This document shows positions 18,534 to 30,700 of a DNA stretch of 64,000 bases, piece after piece. Made by a program: the position numbers and the translations under genes. Each line of letters starts with the position of its first letter. The first letter of the stretch is position 1. A model generated the notes under the pieces. It was not told where the DNA came from. It saw only the letters and a program-made list of their open reading frames with translations, and did not search any database. Origin of the DNA: Rebecca billardiae RCC1528. Its lineage: Eukaryota; Haptophyta. The DNA is taken from the NCBI GenBank assembly GCA_965240325.2, contig OZ251229.1:1054001-1118000 (forward strand). The letters run 5' to 3'.

Positions 18534-20095
18534 TCACAATCCCGCTGCTGTTGGAGCGACCACGCCGCGCGGGCCGCCATGCCGCGGCAGCACGCGGTCA
18601 GCCCACGTGAACGCGTCGTCGCCGAGGAGCCCCGCGAGCTGCGCATTCGACTCCCGGTAGAAGTCATCGACGAGCGCGCGCGTCTCGTCCTTCATGCGCG
18701 GGATCTCCGTCCAGTTGCGCACGCGATTGCGGCCGTTGAGCGCGATCGGCTTGTCGAGGATCCGCGCCCAGCCGGCCTCGCTCGCGGGCTCGGGCAGGCC
18801 GACGTGGGCGAAGACGCGGCGGAGCGCCTCGCGCGTGCGCGTGGTGTAGTCCTCCGTGCGCAGCACGAGCAGCATCTCCCGCCCGAACACGCCCAGCCAC
18901 ACCCGGAAGAAGGGCGCGTACAAGCCCTTGGCGTGCTGGTCGCAGTGGTAGAACACCTGCTCAAAGCGCCGCTCGAGCGACTCGAACCGCAGCGCGCACG
19001 CGTCCACGCCGTGCGCGCCGACGCACGCGGCGAAGTGCCCGGCCATCTCGGTGTGGTACGCGTGGAAGCCGTCCGCGCTCGCGCCGAACCGCTTCTTGTA
19101 GTGCGGATAGTGCCAGAACGCCGCGTACAGGCGGTCGGCCGGGTTGCGCACGAGCGCCAGCAGCCGAGCGCGCTCGCCCTGCACCGCGCGCAGCAGGTGC
19201 GGCACCTCGAGCGGGGCGCCCGCGCGCGCCGCGAGCGCGCGGTCGAGCGCGTGCGCGGTGGGCATGTACGCCTGCATGCACGCGTTGAAGAGCGCGTCGC
19301 CGCCCGGCGCGCGCGAGCGGTTTGCGTTGCACGCCTGCCACCGCCTGCCCATCGAACTGATGTACGGCTGGTGCAGCCGCTCCGAGTGCGTCCACTGCGC
19401 CACCCGGCGCGCGCGGGCGGCGGCGCGTCAGGAGGGGGGGGTGCGCACTCCGCGGGGACGCAGCGCCGCGGCGCGCGCGCGCGGCGCGTGCGGGCGCATG
19501 CCACGTCGCGTCTGCGCGGATGAGCCGCCCTTGCGCGCACCGTGAGAGTGAGCATGCCCGCACTCCCCTCGCCCGTGATCCGCTCGGCGGGGGCCTCAGC
19601 GATGCGCGCGGCCGCCTTGGAGAAGACGCGCACGTACTCCGGCCACTTGTGGTTCTGCTCGAAGTAGAAGGAGGGCGAGCCGTGCAGCGGCGGGACGAAC
19701 AGCTCGTGCGCGCTCAGCCGTGAGAAGAGGTCAGACGCGCCGCACTGGTACGCGCCCAGCACGTGCACGAGCGGCACGCAGCGCAGCGTGCCGTCGCTCG
19801 GCGCGCGCCAGCAGGGGTTGCGGAAGCCGTCCAGGAAGTGCGCCGGCGCCGCGTCCGCCGAAGTATTGTCGAACATCTCGGGGACATACGTGGCGGCCGC
19901 CGCGCGCAGCGCCTCGCGGGTGAGCACCGGCACGCCACCTGTGTGCGGCGGCGTGGTCGTCGCGATGACGTGCCTCGGGACCGTGGAAGACGACGGGCGG
20001 AGCAGGCCGGCGGAGAGAAGGAGCACGAGACCAAGCGTGAACGGGATGCACACGAAAGGCTGCAGCACCAGCCGCGGCTCGCGTCGTTGCTGCAT
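18534..20095 (-). CDS. GalNAc4S-6ST-like carbohydrate sulfotransferase (two exons)
   Basis: Exons are 20095-19541 and 19394-18534; the 146-bp intron has donor GTGCGC and acceptor CAG. The product has 471 residues. An N-terminal anchor (FVCIPFTLGLVLLLSAGLL) makes it a type II Golgi protein. HVLGAYQCGASDLFSRLSAH is the PAPS 5'-loop region of the chondroitin GalNAc4S-6-O-sulfotransferase type, GEGSAG precedes the exon junction, and LALVRNPADRLYAAFWHY is the 3'-phosphate motif. It is predicted to sulfate a galactosaminoglycan-like or other polysaccharide. The P-loop has QCGAS where KCGTT is usual, so activity should not be assumed. A foldback transposon sits 71 bp upstream of the start codon. Confidence 0.85.
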
Positions 20096-20161
20096 CGCGT
20101 CACGCCCTCGCGGGCACCAGCAAAGACGATGGCGGTCGGTCCGCCCCCCGGCCCGGACTCT

Positions 20162-23100
20162 ACACGGAGGCCACTCCACCGAAATCAGCCGGCGGGTGGG
20201 CATGTCGGTAGCGCCTCCGGGTGGGGTTACCCCACCCGAGCGCGCACCTCGGGTGGGGTCAGTGGGCGCTGACGGCGACGCGCGCCGCGGGCGTCGCTCG
20301 ACGCGCACCGCGGGCGTTTTTCGAGTCCGCGTGGCCCGCGCGCGCGTCCTGCGGGTGAGCCCAGCCACTCTGCCCTCGCGCGCCGCTGGCTGCGCGCCTC
20401 TCCGCCTCTCACGCCGCTCGCCAATGGCCCGCGACTGCGCGTCGGCACGCTTGGCCGCCTCGGCCGACCGCGAGCGCGCACAGGCGGGCACAAGGAAGGC
20501 TGACGATGATTTGCGGGCGCGTTGTGCGCGGACCATGCGTATACGCTCCGCCCAGCCGCACGCGTCGGTCGCGCACGCCGACCAAGGCGAGCTCGAGCGC
20601 GTGCGCAAGCTGCCGCTCGCCCAGTTTTGGACACATGATGGTGCCAGCGACTCGAGCGCGCCCAAGCGCCGGTAGAGTGCGCGCCGCGCTCCCGCGAGGA
20701 GCAGCGCGGTCGCAGATCACCCGTGCGCCTGCGCCCTGCGCCCTGCGCGATCCGCGCCCTCGCCTGCGCCAGACGCGCGAGGCAGCGGCGCGTCGCACGT
20801 GCGCCGCGCGAGCGCGGCGCACGCCTGCAGCCTGCATGCAGCGGCCGCAGCTGGTATGATGAGCCTCAGCTGCGTGTTTGCCTGCGCGAGGATGAGGAGG
20901 GCGCGCAGGGCGTGCGCTTGAACGGACAGGCTGTGTACCAGCGCGGCGGTGCACCTAAGCCTCCTGATCCTCGCGCGCGTATCGTCCCTGGACAGCACAT
21001 CAGCAGAATCGTCACGTCAGACTCGAGTCCACTGCGTCGCTGTCGCCAGGTTACAGGTTGCGCAACCAGTCGCCACACGACACGACCATCATCTCCGGCT
21101 GCCATGACGAGGACGCGTACAGCCCGGTACTGACGCGTGCATGCAGCGCGATGCGTACTCACCTCGAATGGACTCGCTTCGTGCGCCGTCCGCAATCAAC
21201 GCCAGCGATAGCCGAAGGAGTGCTGCTCTGCATAGCATCGATGCAGACGCAAGCGCGGGCGAGGAGCGACTTGGGCGCTAGGCAGCAACGACTGCGTGCT
21301 GATTGATCGACTCGTGCTGCGACGACAACTCAGTGGCAAAGGCCCTCACAGTAAAGTTGTAGCATACGCCGTGACGATGTCTCAGCGTGGAGCACGGGGC
21401 TTGACGTACGACGCCTCTGAGCAGCTTTCTGTCGTGGTCGTGAATGAACCGCATTCGGTGCGGGCCGCTCGGCGCATGCCGGCGCTGCGGACCGGCCGCG
21501 GCCGCGCGGCCGCCTGATCAGGGATCGGTAGGCGGGCCCGGCGGCGCCCGCCCGCTGACCGCGGCGAGACTCTGGCTGAGACCGACTTCGATGGCCGCGG
21601 TGGCTCGCGGCGCCGCGCGCGCGCGGCCCACTTGGCCGGCTGCCGCCGCGGCTTGCGGTCGCGAGCAAGTCACCCGGGCTGCGCTGGCCGCCGCACTTCA
21701 ACAGTAGCAGCGGCCGCCACGGTGGCTGGCCGCCTGACGGCCGCCGCTCGCAGGCCGCAGGCCGCGCAGCCTCGTGGCAGTCTGCGCTCACATGACGGCA
21801 GACTGGCCATCGGCGCCCCTCGGCGGCCGCGAGCAGCCCCTTCATCTTCGGTTGACGGCGTGTTGGCGGCCGAGTGTTGTCGCGGGCGGCCGCAGTCGTG
21901 TCAACTCATCGTCGCCTCTACCGCAGCGGCTTTGTCGTCCGAGTCAGTGCCAGGCTGCCGTCTTGGACGCCTTGGATGCCACTGCGGTTGCCTTGACGAA
22001 CGCGTGCAGTCGTTGCGTCTGAAGTGTCTTTGAGAGAGCCGATGGCCAAGCCGGGCGAACGCGCCGCCGCGGAGCCATCGGCGGTACCTACCACACTGCC
22101 ATCGACACGCCGATGCGCAGTCGCCACGCCGGCGCCACGCAGTCCTGCGCCAAGCCCCAGCTGCTGCTGTCAGGGCTCGGGAACACAGCGCAGCTGGCAT
22201 CACTCTGCGCGCACAGCCATCTTGCGTGCTGCCCAGCTAGGCAAGTGGCACAGCACGTGGCAGATCCGGGCGTGGCGTGCTTATGAGGCGGCGCTGTGTG
22301 ACATTGTGCTCGCGCTGTGAACGGCGCTGTCGACAGCGCAGGCGGCCACGATCTTGGTGCAACAAGGTGTGGCCGCGATGCGTGGGAACAGTACTGTCGA
22401 AAGTAGCGTATCTGCCAATCGTCAAGCTACAATGCCCGCGTCTGGTATGCTCTTGGTCACGCGAGCATGCTGTCCCCTTGTCTCAGCATGTGCCTCAGAC
22501 TAACTAGCACCGTTGTCTAATGGCATCGATATGGCTGTGGCTGCTACTCGTGCGTAGGCTACAGGTAGCAAGGCGTGCGCCGCGCTCGCGCGGCGCACGT
22601 GCGACGCGCCGCTGCCTCGCGCGTCTGGCGCAGGCGAGGGCGCGGATCGCGCAGGGCGCAGGGCGCAGGCGCACGGGTGATCTGCGACCGCGCTGCGCGC
22701 ACTCTACCGGCGCTTGGGCGCGCTCGAGTCGCTGGCACCATCATGTGTCCAAAACTGGGCGAGCGGCAGCTTGCGCACGCGCTCGAGCTCGCCTTGGTCG
22801 GCGTGCGCGACCGACGCGTGCGGCTGGGCGGAGCGTATACGCATGGTCCGCGCACAACGCGCCCGCAAATCATCGTCAGCCTTCCTTGTGCCCGCCTGTG
22901 CGCGCTCGCGGTCGGCCGAGGCGGCCAAGCGTGCCGACGCGCAGTCGCGGGCCATTGGCGAGCGGCGTGAGAGGCGGAGAGGCGCGCAGCCAGCGGCGCG
23001 CGAGGGCAGAGTGGCTGGGCTCACCCGCAGGACGCGCGCGCGGGCCACGCGGACTCGAAAAACGCCCGCGGTGCGCGTCGAGCGACGCCCGCGGCGCGCG

Positions 23101-23217
23101 TCGCCGTCAGCGCCCACTGACCCCACCCGAGGTGCGCGCTCGGGTGGGGTAACCCCACCCGGAGGCGCTACCGACATGCCCACCCGCCGGCTGATTTCGG
23201 TGGAGTGGCCTCACACG
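20162..23217. mobile_element. 3,046-bp foldback transposon with target duplication
   Basis: The element spans 20167-23212. Its ends are long inverted repeats, about 20167-20826 and 22575-23212 (roughly 640-660 bp), almost identical apart from an 18-bp gap in the right arm. The terminal bases are GAGGCCACTCC and GGAGTGGCCTC. ACACG occurs at both 20162-20166 and 23213-23217 and is a 5-bp target-site duplication. The 1.75-kb centre has no recognisable transposase, only Ala/Arg-rich frames that look like chance ORFs. The superfamily is not assigned. It is inserted in what was a 141-bp gap between two divergent genes. Confidence 0.9.
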
Positions 23218-23287
23218 GGTAGGACAGTGGACGTGAAACGCGGTGGAATCTGCCGGCTCTTCATTTCCGTCTGGACTTCTTGGCGCG

Positions 23288-24183
23288 ATGTCGCCCGTGC
23301 TCGCCCTTGTGCTCGCGCTGCCCGCGATGCCGCTCGCGGCACGCGTCCACACCCGCGTGCACCTCAGCCGGGCCGCCGTGCGGATGATTGATGAGGACAC
23401 GCCGACCAGCTACGCCGACTACATGAAGAAGAAGCAGGGCTCGGAGTTGAGTGAGAAGCTCGAGAAGGGCGAGGTCGTGTTCGACGCAAACTCGGACTGG
23501 CAGCGCACGGAGGGCGAGGGCGGCAAGAGCACGATGAGCCAGGGCTTCGCGTCGACGGACACGCCCGACTTCCTTCCCGAGGAGGGCGACCCGCGCGCCG
23601 ACATCGACTTCCAGCAGGGCATGATGGGCTCGCAGAAGGCGAAGCAGGAGCACGACCACGACCCGGGAGTGAGCGCCGCGCTCGAGGTGAACCCAGAGGT
23701 TGTAGCGGGCGTGGAGATCGACGGCAACCGCCGCGTCGAGTTCGTCGTGCCAGAGGAGCGCTGGCCGGGCGACCCCGCGGCACAGCTGGCGGCTGAGTTC
23801 GATCTCGGGTGCGCGCGGACGCGCGCCGGCCTGGCGGCGAGGCTGCGCCGCCGCCCGTGCCAACGCCCCGCGCCCACCCACCCCGGCGCTGCGACGGCAG
23901 GCCAACAAGCCACATCGGCAAGCACTTTCAGTTCGACGTTGAGCCCGTGTGCATGACCTTTGAGGACTACTACGCTGGCTGGACGGCTGGGAGCGACCCG
24001 GCGTTCAAGGTCGAGCCACCGTTCGGCCGGATGGATAAGAAGGGCGGCGCAGTCAGCACTTTCACCGTGCACTGCGAGCCCAGCGGCCCGGAGCGCGACA
24101 TCGAGGGGTACATGTGCATCATCCTGCCCGACGACGGTGAGCAGTGGACCTTCAAGTTCACTGCGCACTGCACGGGCTCATAG
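23288..24183 (+). CDS. conserved-looking protein of unknown function with signal peptide (two exons)
   Basis: Exons are 23288-23808 and 23910-24183; the 101-bp intron has donor GTGCGC and acceptor AAG, and the join restores LGHIGKHF. The product has 264 residues. The N-terminus (MSPVLALVLALPAMPLAARV) is a signal peptide. The following RAAVRM stretch is basic, which could be a plastid-targeting leader in an alga with secondary plastids. The mature part has YADYMKKKQGSELSEKLEKG, an acidic middle, and a beta-rich C-terminal domain (VEFVVPEERWPGD, VEPPFGRMDKKGGAVSTF, YMCIILPDDGEQWTFKFT). I do not recognise the family. The well-formed intron and leader make it a credible gene. Confidence 0.7.
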
Positions 24184-25028
24184 GAGGCGGCGAGGAAGGG
24201 AGGTTTCTTAATTGGCGCGGCTTATTGCGTGCATTGCTGTGGGGATGACTCTTCGTCTCGCGGCGAGACTCCACGCCCCTGCCGGCCATTCCGGGGAGAC
24301 GCGACCGGCGGGCGCTGCATTGCCGACCGAGAAGTTCATGGAATCGATGGTGCAACTGGCCCGGCCTGGGCCGAGCCGGTGCGGCGCACTCTCAGCCGGG
24401 ACTGGGCACTTGGGAGTGACCCGCGGGCCACTGGCTAACCGTGCCAGACTGTCACAATGGACTTCACTCGGAGTTCAATTGATTAGCACTCCGCTCAGCG
24501 GCTCCGAGACCGGCTGCCTGGCTGCGTCAGCACGGACGGCGTACGGTCAGTCGGACGCCGGGACGGCGACTCAGCCCCGGCAGCGGCCCGCCGGCGCGGG
24601 TCCGGGCCGCGCGGGCCGCGTTGCAGCAGTCAAGAATTTCGGGCCGCACTCGGTCACTGTCTATCTGAGTATCATCTCTATGAGTATGTTACAAACCGTA
24701 CTAACTAGTCGAAGTGACGGTAACTATACCGAGTACACTGGCACTAACACTATGATAGGCACAGTTAGCTTTGAAGTGAGACCGTGTGAGTTATAATTCC
24801 GCCATCGGCCCGACTCCAGCGAGATTCATTTACCACCGCGGTGGCGCGCGCGCGTCGACGCCAGACGTGAGACGGTGCGTCGAGCTAATTCCGCTCGGCG
24901 ATGGAGTGATGGGCGACTACGAGGGGGGGGACGACGGCGAGGAGCGCTGATCCTGGTGTTTGTCTCTGCTGCTCGATCTGCTGCTACAGCTTGCTGACTC
25001 TGACGCCTGCCCGTTGCATACCACGTCG

Positions 25029-25073
<45 letters not shown>

Positions 25074-25703
25074 TAATGCATATTACATTATAATTATAAT
25101 ATAATTATATTATAAAATAATGTACTGCTACATTGATAATTTGGCGGCTCTAACTCCGGGACCGTGTCTTTGCGCGACTTGGCCGCTGGGAGGCGCGTCG
25201 TCATGCATTGAACGTCACACATGTCTCACATCATAGCAGCTGCCCAAAGCCAAGACTCATGCACATCTCGCTTCCGGGCCGCGTGCGGCGTGCCGGGCGT
25301 GAGGGCGGCGCTTGATGTCACGTTCGGCTGGCTGCTGTTTGTCAGACGCGCCGTCACTGGGAGTGGACGCGAGAGTGGCGCAGCGGCCAGGATGAGATCG
25401 CGTGGTACAGTCGTCGTCGAGAGCGCCCAGTCTCCCAACATGATGCGCCGAGCGACGAGCTTGCATGCTCGACGTCAGCTCACTTGTCGTGGAGTAGGAC
25501 GGCACCGTGCTGGTGATCGCTGCCCAAACCGTCACCGCGCGAGCCGCGCGGCGGTAGGCATGGACGACGATACATCGTGCGAAGCACGTTCACGCCAAAG
25601 GCGCCTCGCCCGGCCTCGAGCGGTTCGCTGACACGCCGGACGGCGCTTGCGTGCTCGTGAACAGGCGCTCGCATATTGAAGTGAACGAGCGCTCGAACGG
25701 AAA
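24184..25703. other. intergenic with TA microsatellite
   Basis: No coding region is supported. A TA run lies at 25032-25079, followed by AT-rich sequence to about 25130, and G8 lies near 24923. The composition drops below that of the flanking genes. Confidence 0.6.
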
Positions 25704-25781
25704 TTACTTGGAGCGCTGGCGCATCTTCCTCCTGCGGCGCATGAGGCGGCGCGTGCGCTTCTTCTTCCACTTCCACCGCAT
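25704..25781 (-). CDS. RPL41: 60S ribosomal protein eL41 (RPL41), 25 residues
   Basis: The 25-codon frame starts MRWKWKKKRTRRL and ends RRRRKMRQRSK followed by TAA. eL41 is a 25-residue, almost wholly Arg/Lys peptide of the large ribosomal subunit with the conserved ending KMRQRSK. Both the length and most positions agree. A second in-frame ATG 42 bp upstream (25823) has excellent context (GCCGCCATGG) and would add 14 residues (MGHKSNPWKKATAA). The 25-residue form is preferred from family length. The gene is single-exon as read, and divergent from the CobW gene 409 bp away. Confidence 0.9.
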   Translation of the reverse strand: MRWKWKKKRTRRLMRRRRKMRQRSK

Positions 25782-26190
25782 GGCCGCGGTGGCCTTTTTC
25801 CATGGGTTGGACTTGTGCCCCATGGCGGCGGACCTGCGCGTCAGCGATCAGCGCCAGTAGGGCGGGAGGGCGCGCCGTCAGATCATGCGCGGCGGTGACT
25901 TCGGGGGGAGGAGGCTGCGCGAGGGCGGCATCCTCAGGGTGTGAGGCACGGGTCGATGCCGTTGCGCGCCCACGAGGCTGGCTGTGCTGCCCATCCGCAC
26001 CACCCCCAGAGGCCGCAGCGCCGCCCCGCGCGTGCGCCCGACTCACCTCGCTGCAGCTGCGAGCCGAGCGTGGGCCACGCGCCACGATGGGCGGTCCGGA
26101 TACAAATGGGCGTCCGGTCTGGGCGCCACCCGTCCACTTTGGCCACGATGGGGGTACGGTTCCTGACGAGCGGCGGGAAACTCCGGACGC

Positions 26191-27384
26191 ATGGCGGCGG
26201 ACGACCCGGGCGCCTCGCATGGCGCCGCGAGCCCGACGCCGGTGACTGTGATCACGGGCTTCCTCGGCTCGGGCAAGTCGACGCTGCTGAAGCACGTGCT
26301 CACTGAGCGCCACGGCCGCCGGATCGCCGTGATCCAGAACGAGCTCGCCGCGGGCGAGGCCATGGCCGAGCAGATCAGCACCGTCAGCGAGACAGGCGAC
26401 CGGTTCGACGAGTGGGTCGAGCTGCCGAACGGCTGCCTGTGCTGCTCGGTGCGCGACAAGCTGACCGTTGCGCTCGAGTCGCTCATGGAGCGCCGTGGCC
26501 AGTTCGACTACATCCTCATCGAGACCACGGGCGTCGCCAACCCGGGCGCGCTCGCGTCGACGTTCTGGCTCGACGAGGAGCTCGAGTCGTCGCTCATGAT
26601 CGACGGGATCGTGACGATGGTGGACGCGGCGAACGTGCTGCGCCACGTGTCAGCGGAGGACCCGCTCGCCGACGCGAACGAGGCGGTCCAGCAGATCGCC
26701 TACGCCGACCGCATCGTGCTCAACAAGCTCGACCTCCTGGCCGAGCAGCCGGAGCGCGTGCACGAGGTTGAGGCCGCGGTGCGCGCCATCAACGGGCTCG
26801 CCCCGATCGTGCGCGCGGAGCATGCGCGGGTGGACCTCGACCTCGTGCTGCACACCGGCTCGTTCGACACGTCGCGCGTGCGCGACGTCGCGCGCTCGCT
26901 TGCCGCCGTCACCGGCGCCGGCGGCGCGCGCGCGCGCGGGCGCGGCCTCGCAGATGCCGAGCAGTGCGTCCCGTGCGCCGACGCCCCGGCGGCGGCGGGC
27001 CCGCCGCCCGCGGCGCACTCGATTCGCGTGGAGACGTGCACGCTGCGCGAGGAGCGGCCCCTCGACCTGGAGCTCGTGAAGCGCTGGCTGTGCGACCTGC
27101 TGTGGGAGCGGCCGGACTCCACGGTCTACCGCATGAAGGGCGTGCTGCACTGCGCGGGAGAGCCCGCGCCGTTTGTGCTGCAGGCGGTGCACGAGCTGTG
27201 GGACCTCAAGCCGTGCGCACCGGCGGAGGTGGCGGCGCTGCGGCTGGGTGGGGGGGTCGAGGCGGGCGCGGACGGCGCGGGCGGTGTGGCGCCGTGGAGC
27301 CAGGTCGTTGTCATCGCGAGCAGCCTCTCCGCCGACACGCTACGACAGGAGCTCAGCGCCTGCGTTGCCGGCGGGCCGGCCTGA
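26191..27384 (+). CDS. CobW/COG0523-type metal-chaperone GTPase (ZNG1-like)
   Basis: The protein has 397 residues. The Walker A loop [11 protein letters not shown] is at residues 21-31. The metal-binding motif GCLCCSV has C82, C84 and C85. ETTGVANPG follows, and the guanine motif is NKLD. The C-terminal CobW_C domain begins near [20 protein letters not shown], with [14 protein letters not shown]. These GTPases deliver zinc or other metals to client enzymes; eukaryotic ZNG1 activates methionine aminopeptidase. Two differences are visible: there is no CPELVP-type client-binding motif at the N-terminus, and switch I reads NELAAGEAM instead of NEFGE. A Cys-containing Ala/Pro-rich linker ([10 protein letters not shown]) joins the domains. 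Confidence 0.9.
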   Translation: MAADDPGASHGAASPTPVTVITGFLGSGKSTLLKHVLTERHGRRIAVIQNELAAGEAMAEQISTVSETGDRFDEWVELPNGCLCCSVRDKLTVALESLMERRGQFDYILIETTGVANPGALASTFWLDEELESSLMIDGIVTMVDAANVLRHVSAEDPLADANEAVQQIAYADRIVLNKLDLLAEQPERVHEVEAAVRAINGLAPIVRAEHARVDLDLVLHTGSFDTSRVRDVARSLAAVTGAGGARARGRGLADAEQCVPCADAPAAAGPPPAAHSIRVETCTLREERPLDLELVKRWLCDLLWERPDSTVYRMKGVLHCAGEPAPFVLQAVHELWDLKPCAPAEVAALRLGGGVEAGADGAGGVAPWSQVVVIASSLSADTLRQELSACVAGGPA

Positions 27385-27759
27385 TGCGCTTGGACTCCGT
27401 GCATCATGTCTTCATGAGGGCGACCGGCGAGTCGGCGACCGGACGGGCGGAGCCGGGTTGTTTACTTGTTTGGGCTTCCCGGACCCGACCAAGATAGTGA
27501 AGACTGTTTCAACGGCGTGATGAGTACTTTGGGATCGACGTAGGCGAAAAAATTGGGGCGATTTCGACCTCCGAATACGAACAACACGAGCTTGATTAAC
27601 GTCAAGATAGCTCGCTGATTGTTGGCGGGGTAGGAGCTGCGTCGCACTGATTCGTCTCGCGAAAGTTGCGCTGGTCTGTCTGGGCGGCCTTTTGCTGCCC
27701 CCCCGCTAGTGCTCGCCGACTCGCCCGCCCGCACGGCGGCGGCCCAGCGTGCGGCCGCC
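27385..27759. other. 5' region of the myosin gene
   Basis: A 375-bp gap precedes the myosin start. It contains a C8-like tract just before the open frame and no other recognisable gene. It presumably carries the promoter and 5' UTR. Confidence 0.45.
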
Positions 27760-30700
27760 ATGACGGGCACGACAAAGGAGCAGGCAAAGGATATGCACGA
27801 CCTGTCCAAGATGTCCTCGCTCAACGAAGACTCGGTCGTCACCGTGCTCAAGGCACGTCTGATGACGCACGAGCTGATATACACGCGCGTGCATCGGCTG
27901 CTCGTGGCGGTCAACCCGCTCAAGGACATCCCTGGGCTGTACACGGAGGAGCGCATGCGGCTGTACACGGAGGATCAGAACGCTGAGCCCCCCCACGCCT
28001 ACGAGGTCGCGGCTAGCGCGTACCGCCGCATGCTTGACGGCACCGACCAGGCAGTCGTCATCACGGGCGAGTCGGGCGCCGGCAAGACGGAGACGTTCAA
28101 GAAGATGATCCAGTACCTGTCGTGGCGCGCGCCGACCTCGCCGATGGACGAGGGCTCGTCGGTGGCCAGCTTCGAGCAGCTGCTCATCAAGACGGTGCCC
28201 GCCCTCGAGTCGTTTGGCAACGCGGCGACCGCGCTCAACCACAACTCGTCACGGTACGGCAAGTTTGTCTCGCTGTACTACACGCGGCAGGGCCGGCTCG
28301 CCGGCGTGGTGCTCAAGTCGTACCTGCTCGAGAAGACGCGCGTCTGCGCCGCCGGCGGCGAGCGCACCTTCCACTCCTTCTACGAGCTCGTCTGCGGCGC
28401 GCCGGGCGACATGCGGCACCAGCTCAAGCTCGAGGCGCTGCCGCCGTCGACGCGGTACATCGTCAACCTCGGCCAGTACAACGCGCAGCACACGGCGCGG
28501 AAGCGCTCGGCGTCGATGCGCCGCGGCAGCTCCTCGACGCTGCTCGACCAGCTCCGCTCGCGCCGCGGCTCCAACGTCGCGGCGAGCAGCCCCGTCGGCC
28601 AGGGCCCCATGCCCGGCCGGCGCGGCTCGCGCGTGCCCAGCCTCGCGGACATCAGCTCGGCGTTCCGACGCGGCGGCGGCAAGAAGGAGGACGCGCCGCT
28701 GGCGCCGCAGCCGTACGACAAGCGGAACGACGGCGAGGAGTTCAAGGACACGCGCAAGGCGATCGCCGCGTGCGGCGTCGACGAGGCCGACGAGGACGCC
28801 GTCTGGATGTGCGTCGGCGCGCTGCTGCACCTCGGCGCGGTCGACTTTGTCGCGGCCGACAAGGACGGCGCCGCCGCCAAGGAGTCGGACACCGACCCCG
28901 AGGCGGAGCGCTCGACGCTGACGCCGGCGTGCCAGTCGTCGCTCTCGTACGCGGCGGACCTGCTCGGCGTGGACTCGACCGCCCTCGCCAACGCGCTCAC
29001 CACGCGCAAGATCAAGGCGGGCGCGGAGTGGGTGACCGCGCACAACTCGCCCAAGGCGAGCCGGCAGGTGACGGACGCGCTCGCCAAGGCCATCTACGCG
29101 CGCGTGTTTGCGTGGCTCTTCGAGGTGACGAACTGGGCGCTGGGCGGGACGGACGCGACGGCGCAGGCGGCGATGGCGGACGACGACGACAAGGAGCACC
29201 GCCACGACGACGACGGCGAGGGCAAGGCGCAGACCCTCATCGGCCTGCTCGACATGTTCGGGTTTGAGGCGTTCCAGCACAACTCGCTCGAGCAGCTGTG
29301 CATCAACGTCGCCAACGAGCGGCTGCAGGTGCACTTCACGCGCACGATGTTCGAGACGGTGCAGCGCGAGGCGATGGAGGAGGGGATCGACTTCAAGGAG
29401 ACCGACTTCTCCGCCGTCGACCCCGGGCCCACCCTCGACCTCCTCTCCACCAAGGGCACCGGCGTGATGCCGATGATCTCGGAGGAGTGCTACGTGCCGC
29501 GCGGCACGGACCAGACGCTGCTGCAGAAGCTCGCCGAGAAGCACAAGGGCCACGAGCGCTTCTCGCTGCCGCGGCAGGGCGGGCGGTTCGGCATCGCGCA
29601 CTACGCGGGGATCGTGCAGTACGAGACCGACGGCATGCTCGACAAGAACCGCGACCCGCTCCCGCAGGACGCCGCCGTGCTGCTCTCGACGTCGGGCGTG
29701 CCGTTTGTGGGCGCCATGTTCACCGCGCGCACGGGCGCGACTGGCACGGTGGGCAAGGCGCGCACGCGCGCGGGCGTGCTGCCCGCGTTCGACGCGCAGC
29801 TGCGCGACCTGAGCGCGATCCTCGAGGCGGCCGAGTCGCGCTTCGTCCGCTGCATCAAGCCCAACATGAAGCAGGAGCCCGGCCTGTACGACGTGCCCGT
29901 CGTCGTCAAGCAGCTACGCTCGTCCGCAGTCGTCGCCGCGATCGAGACGGTCGCCGCTGGCTTCCCTGACCGCGTGCCGCACGCCGAGCTGGTGCGGCGG
30001 TACACGTCGGTCGCGCCGAAGGAGGCGTTCCACGACGACGAGCGCCCGCCGGACAACGGCAAGGGCGTCGAGCAGGTCCTCGGCGCGCTCGGCGTGCGCC
30101 GCGACCTCTACGCCGTCGGCAAGACGAAGACCTTTCTGCGCGCGGGTGTCACGCAGTACCTCGAGCGCGCGCGCGACGCCAAGCTGATCGCGGCCGCGCA
30201 GCGGATCGCGGCGCGGCACCGCGGGCGACACGCGCGCTTCGTCTTCCAGGGCATGCTGATCGAGAAGCGCGCGAAGGAGGCCGCCGAGGCCGCCAAGGCC
30301 GCCGAGAAGAAGCGGCGGCAGTCGCTCGTCGCCTCACAGGCCATCCAGGAGGCACAGCTGGCGGGCGGGGCCCCGCAGACGGGTGTCAACCTCTCCGAGC
30401 TGTCGATGCGCGCGCTGCAGGAGCACGAGTCGGCGCAGAAGGAGCACGAGGAGGCGATCGAGCGGTACAGGCAAGCGGAGGAGGCGCGGCTCGCGCGCGA
30501 GGAGGAGCTCGCCAACGACCCGCGCGCGCAGCGGCTCGCCAAGCTGCGCCGCGCCGCCGCCGCGAGCCGCGGCGGCGGCGGCGCCGACGGCCGGCGCCGG
30601 CCGCCGACCGCGCCGGGCATGGCGTTCACCTTCGGCGGCGCGCTGGGCGGCGACCAGAGCGACACGCTCTTCGGCCGGTCGATCCCGTTCGAGTCCGCCG

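Noticed and set aside
18692-20665. 657-residue frame joining the sulfotransferase N-terminus to transposon sequence
   Set aside because: It reads through the transposon arm upstream and through the intron downstream. The two-exon model from 20095 keeps all conserved motifs.
20827-22574. Transposase genes inside the large foldback element
   Set aside because: Frames in the centre are short, Ala/Arg-rich and overlapping on both strands, with no DDE or other recognisable signature.
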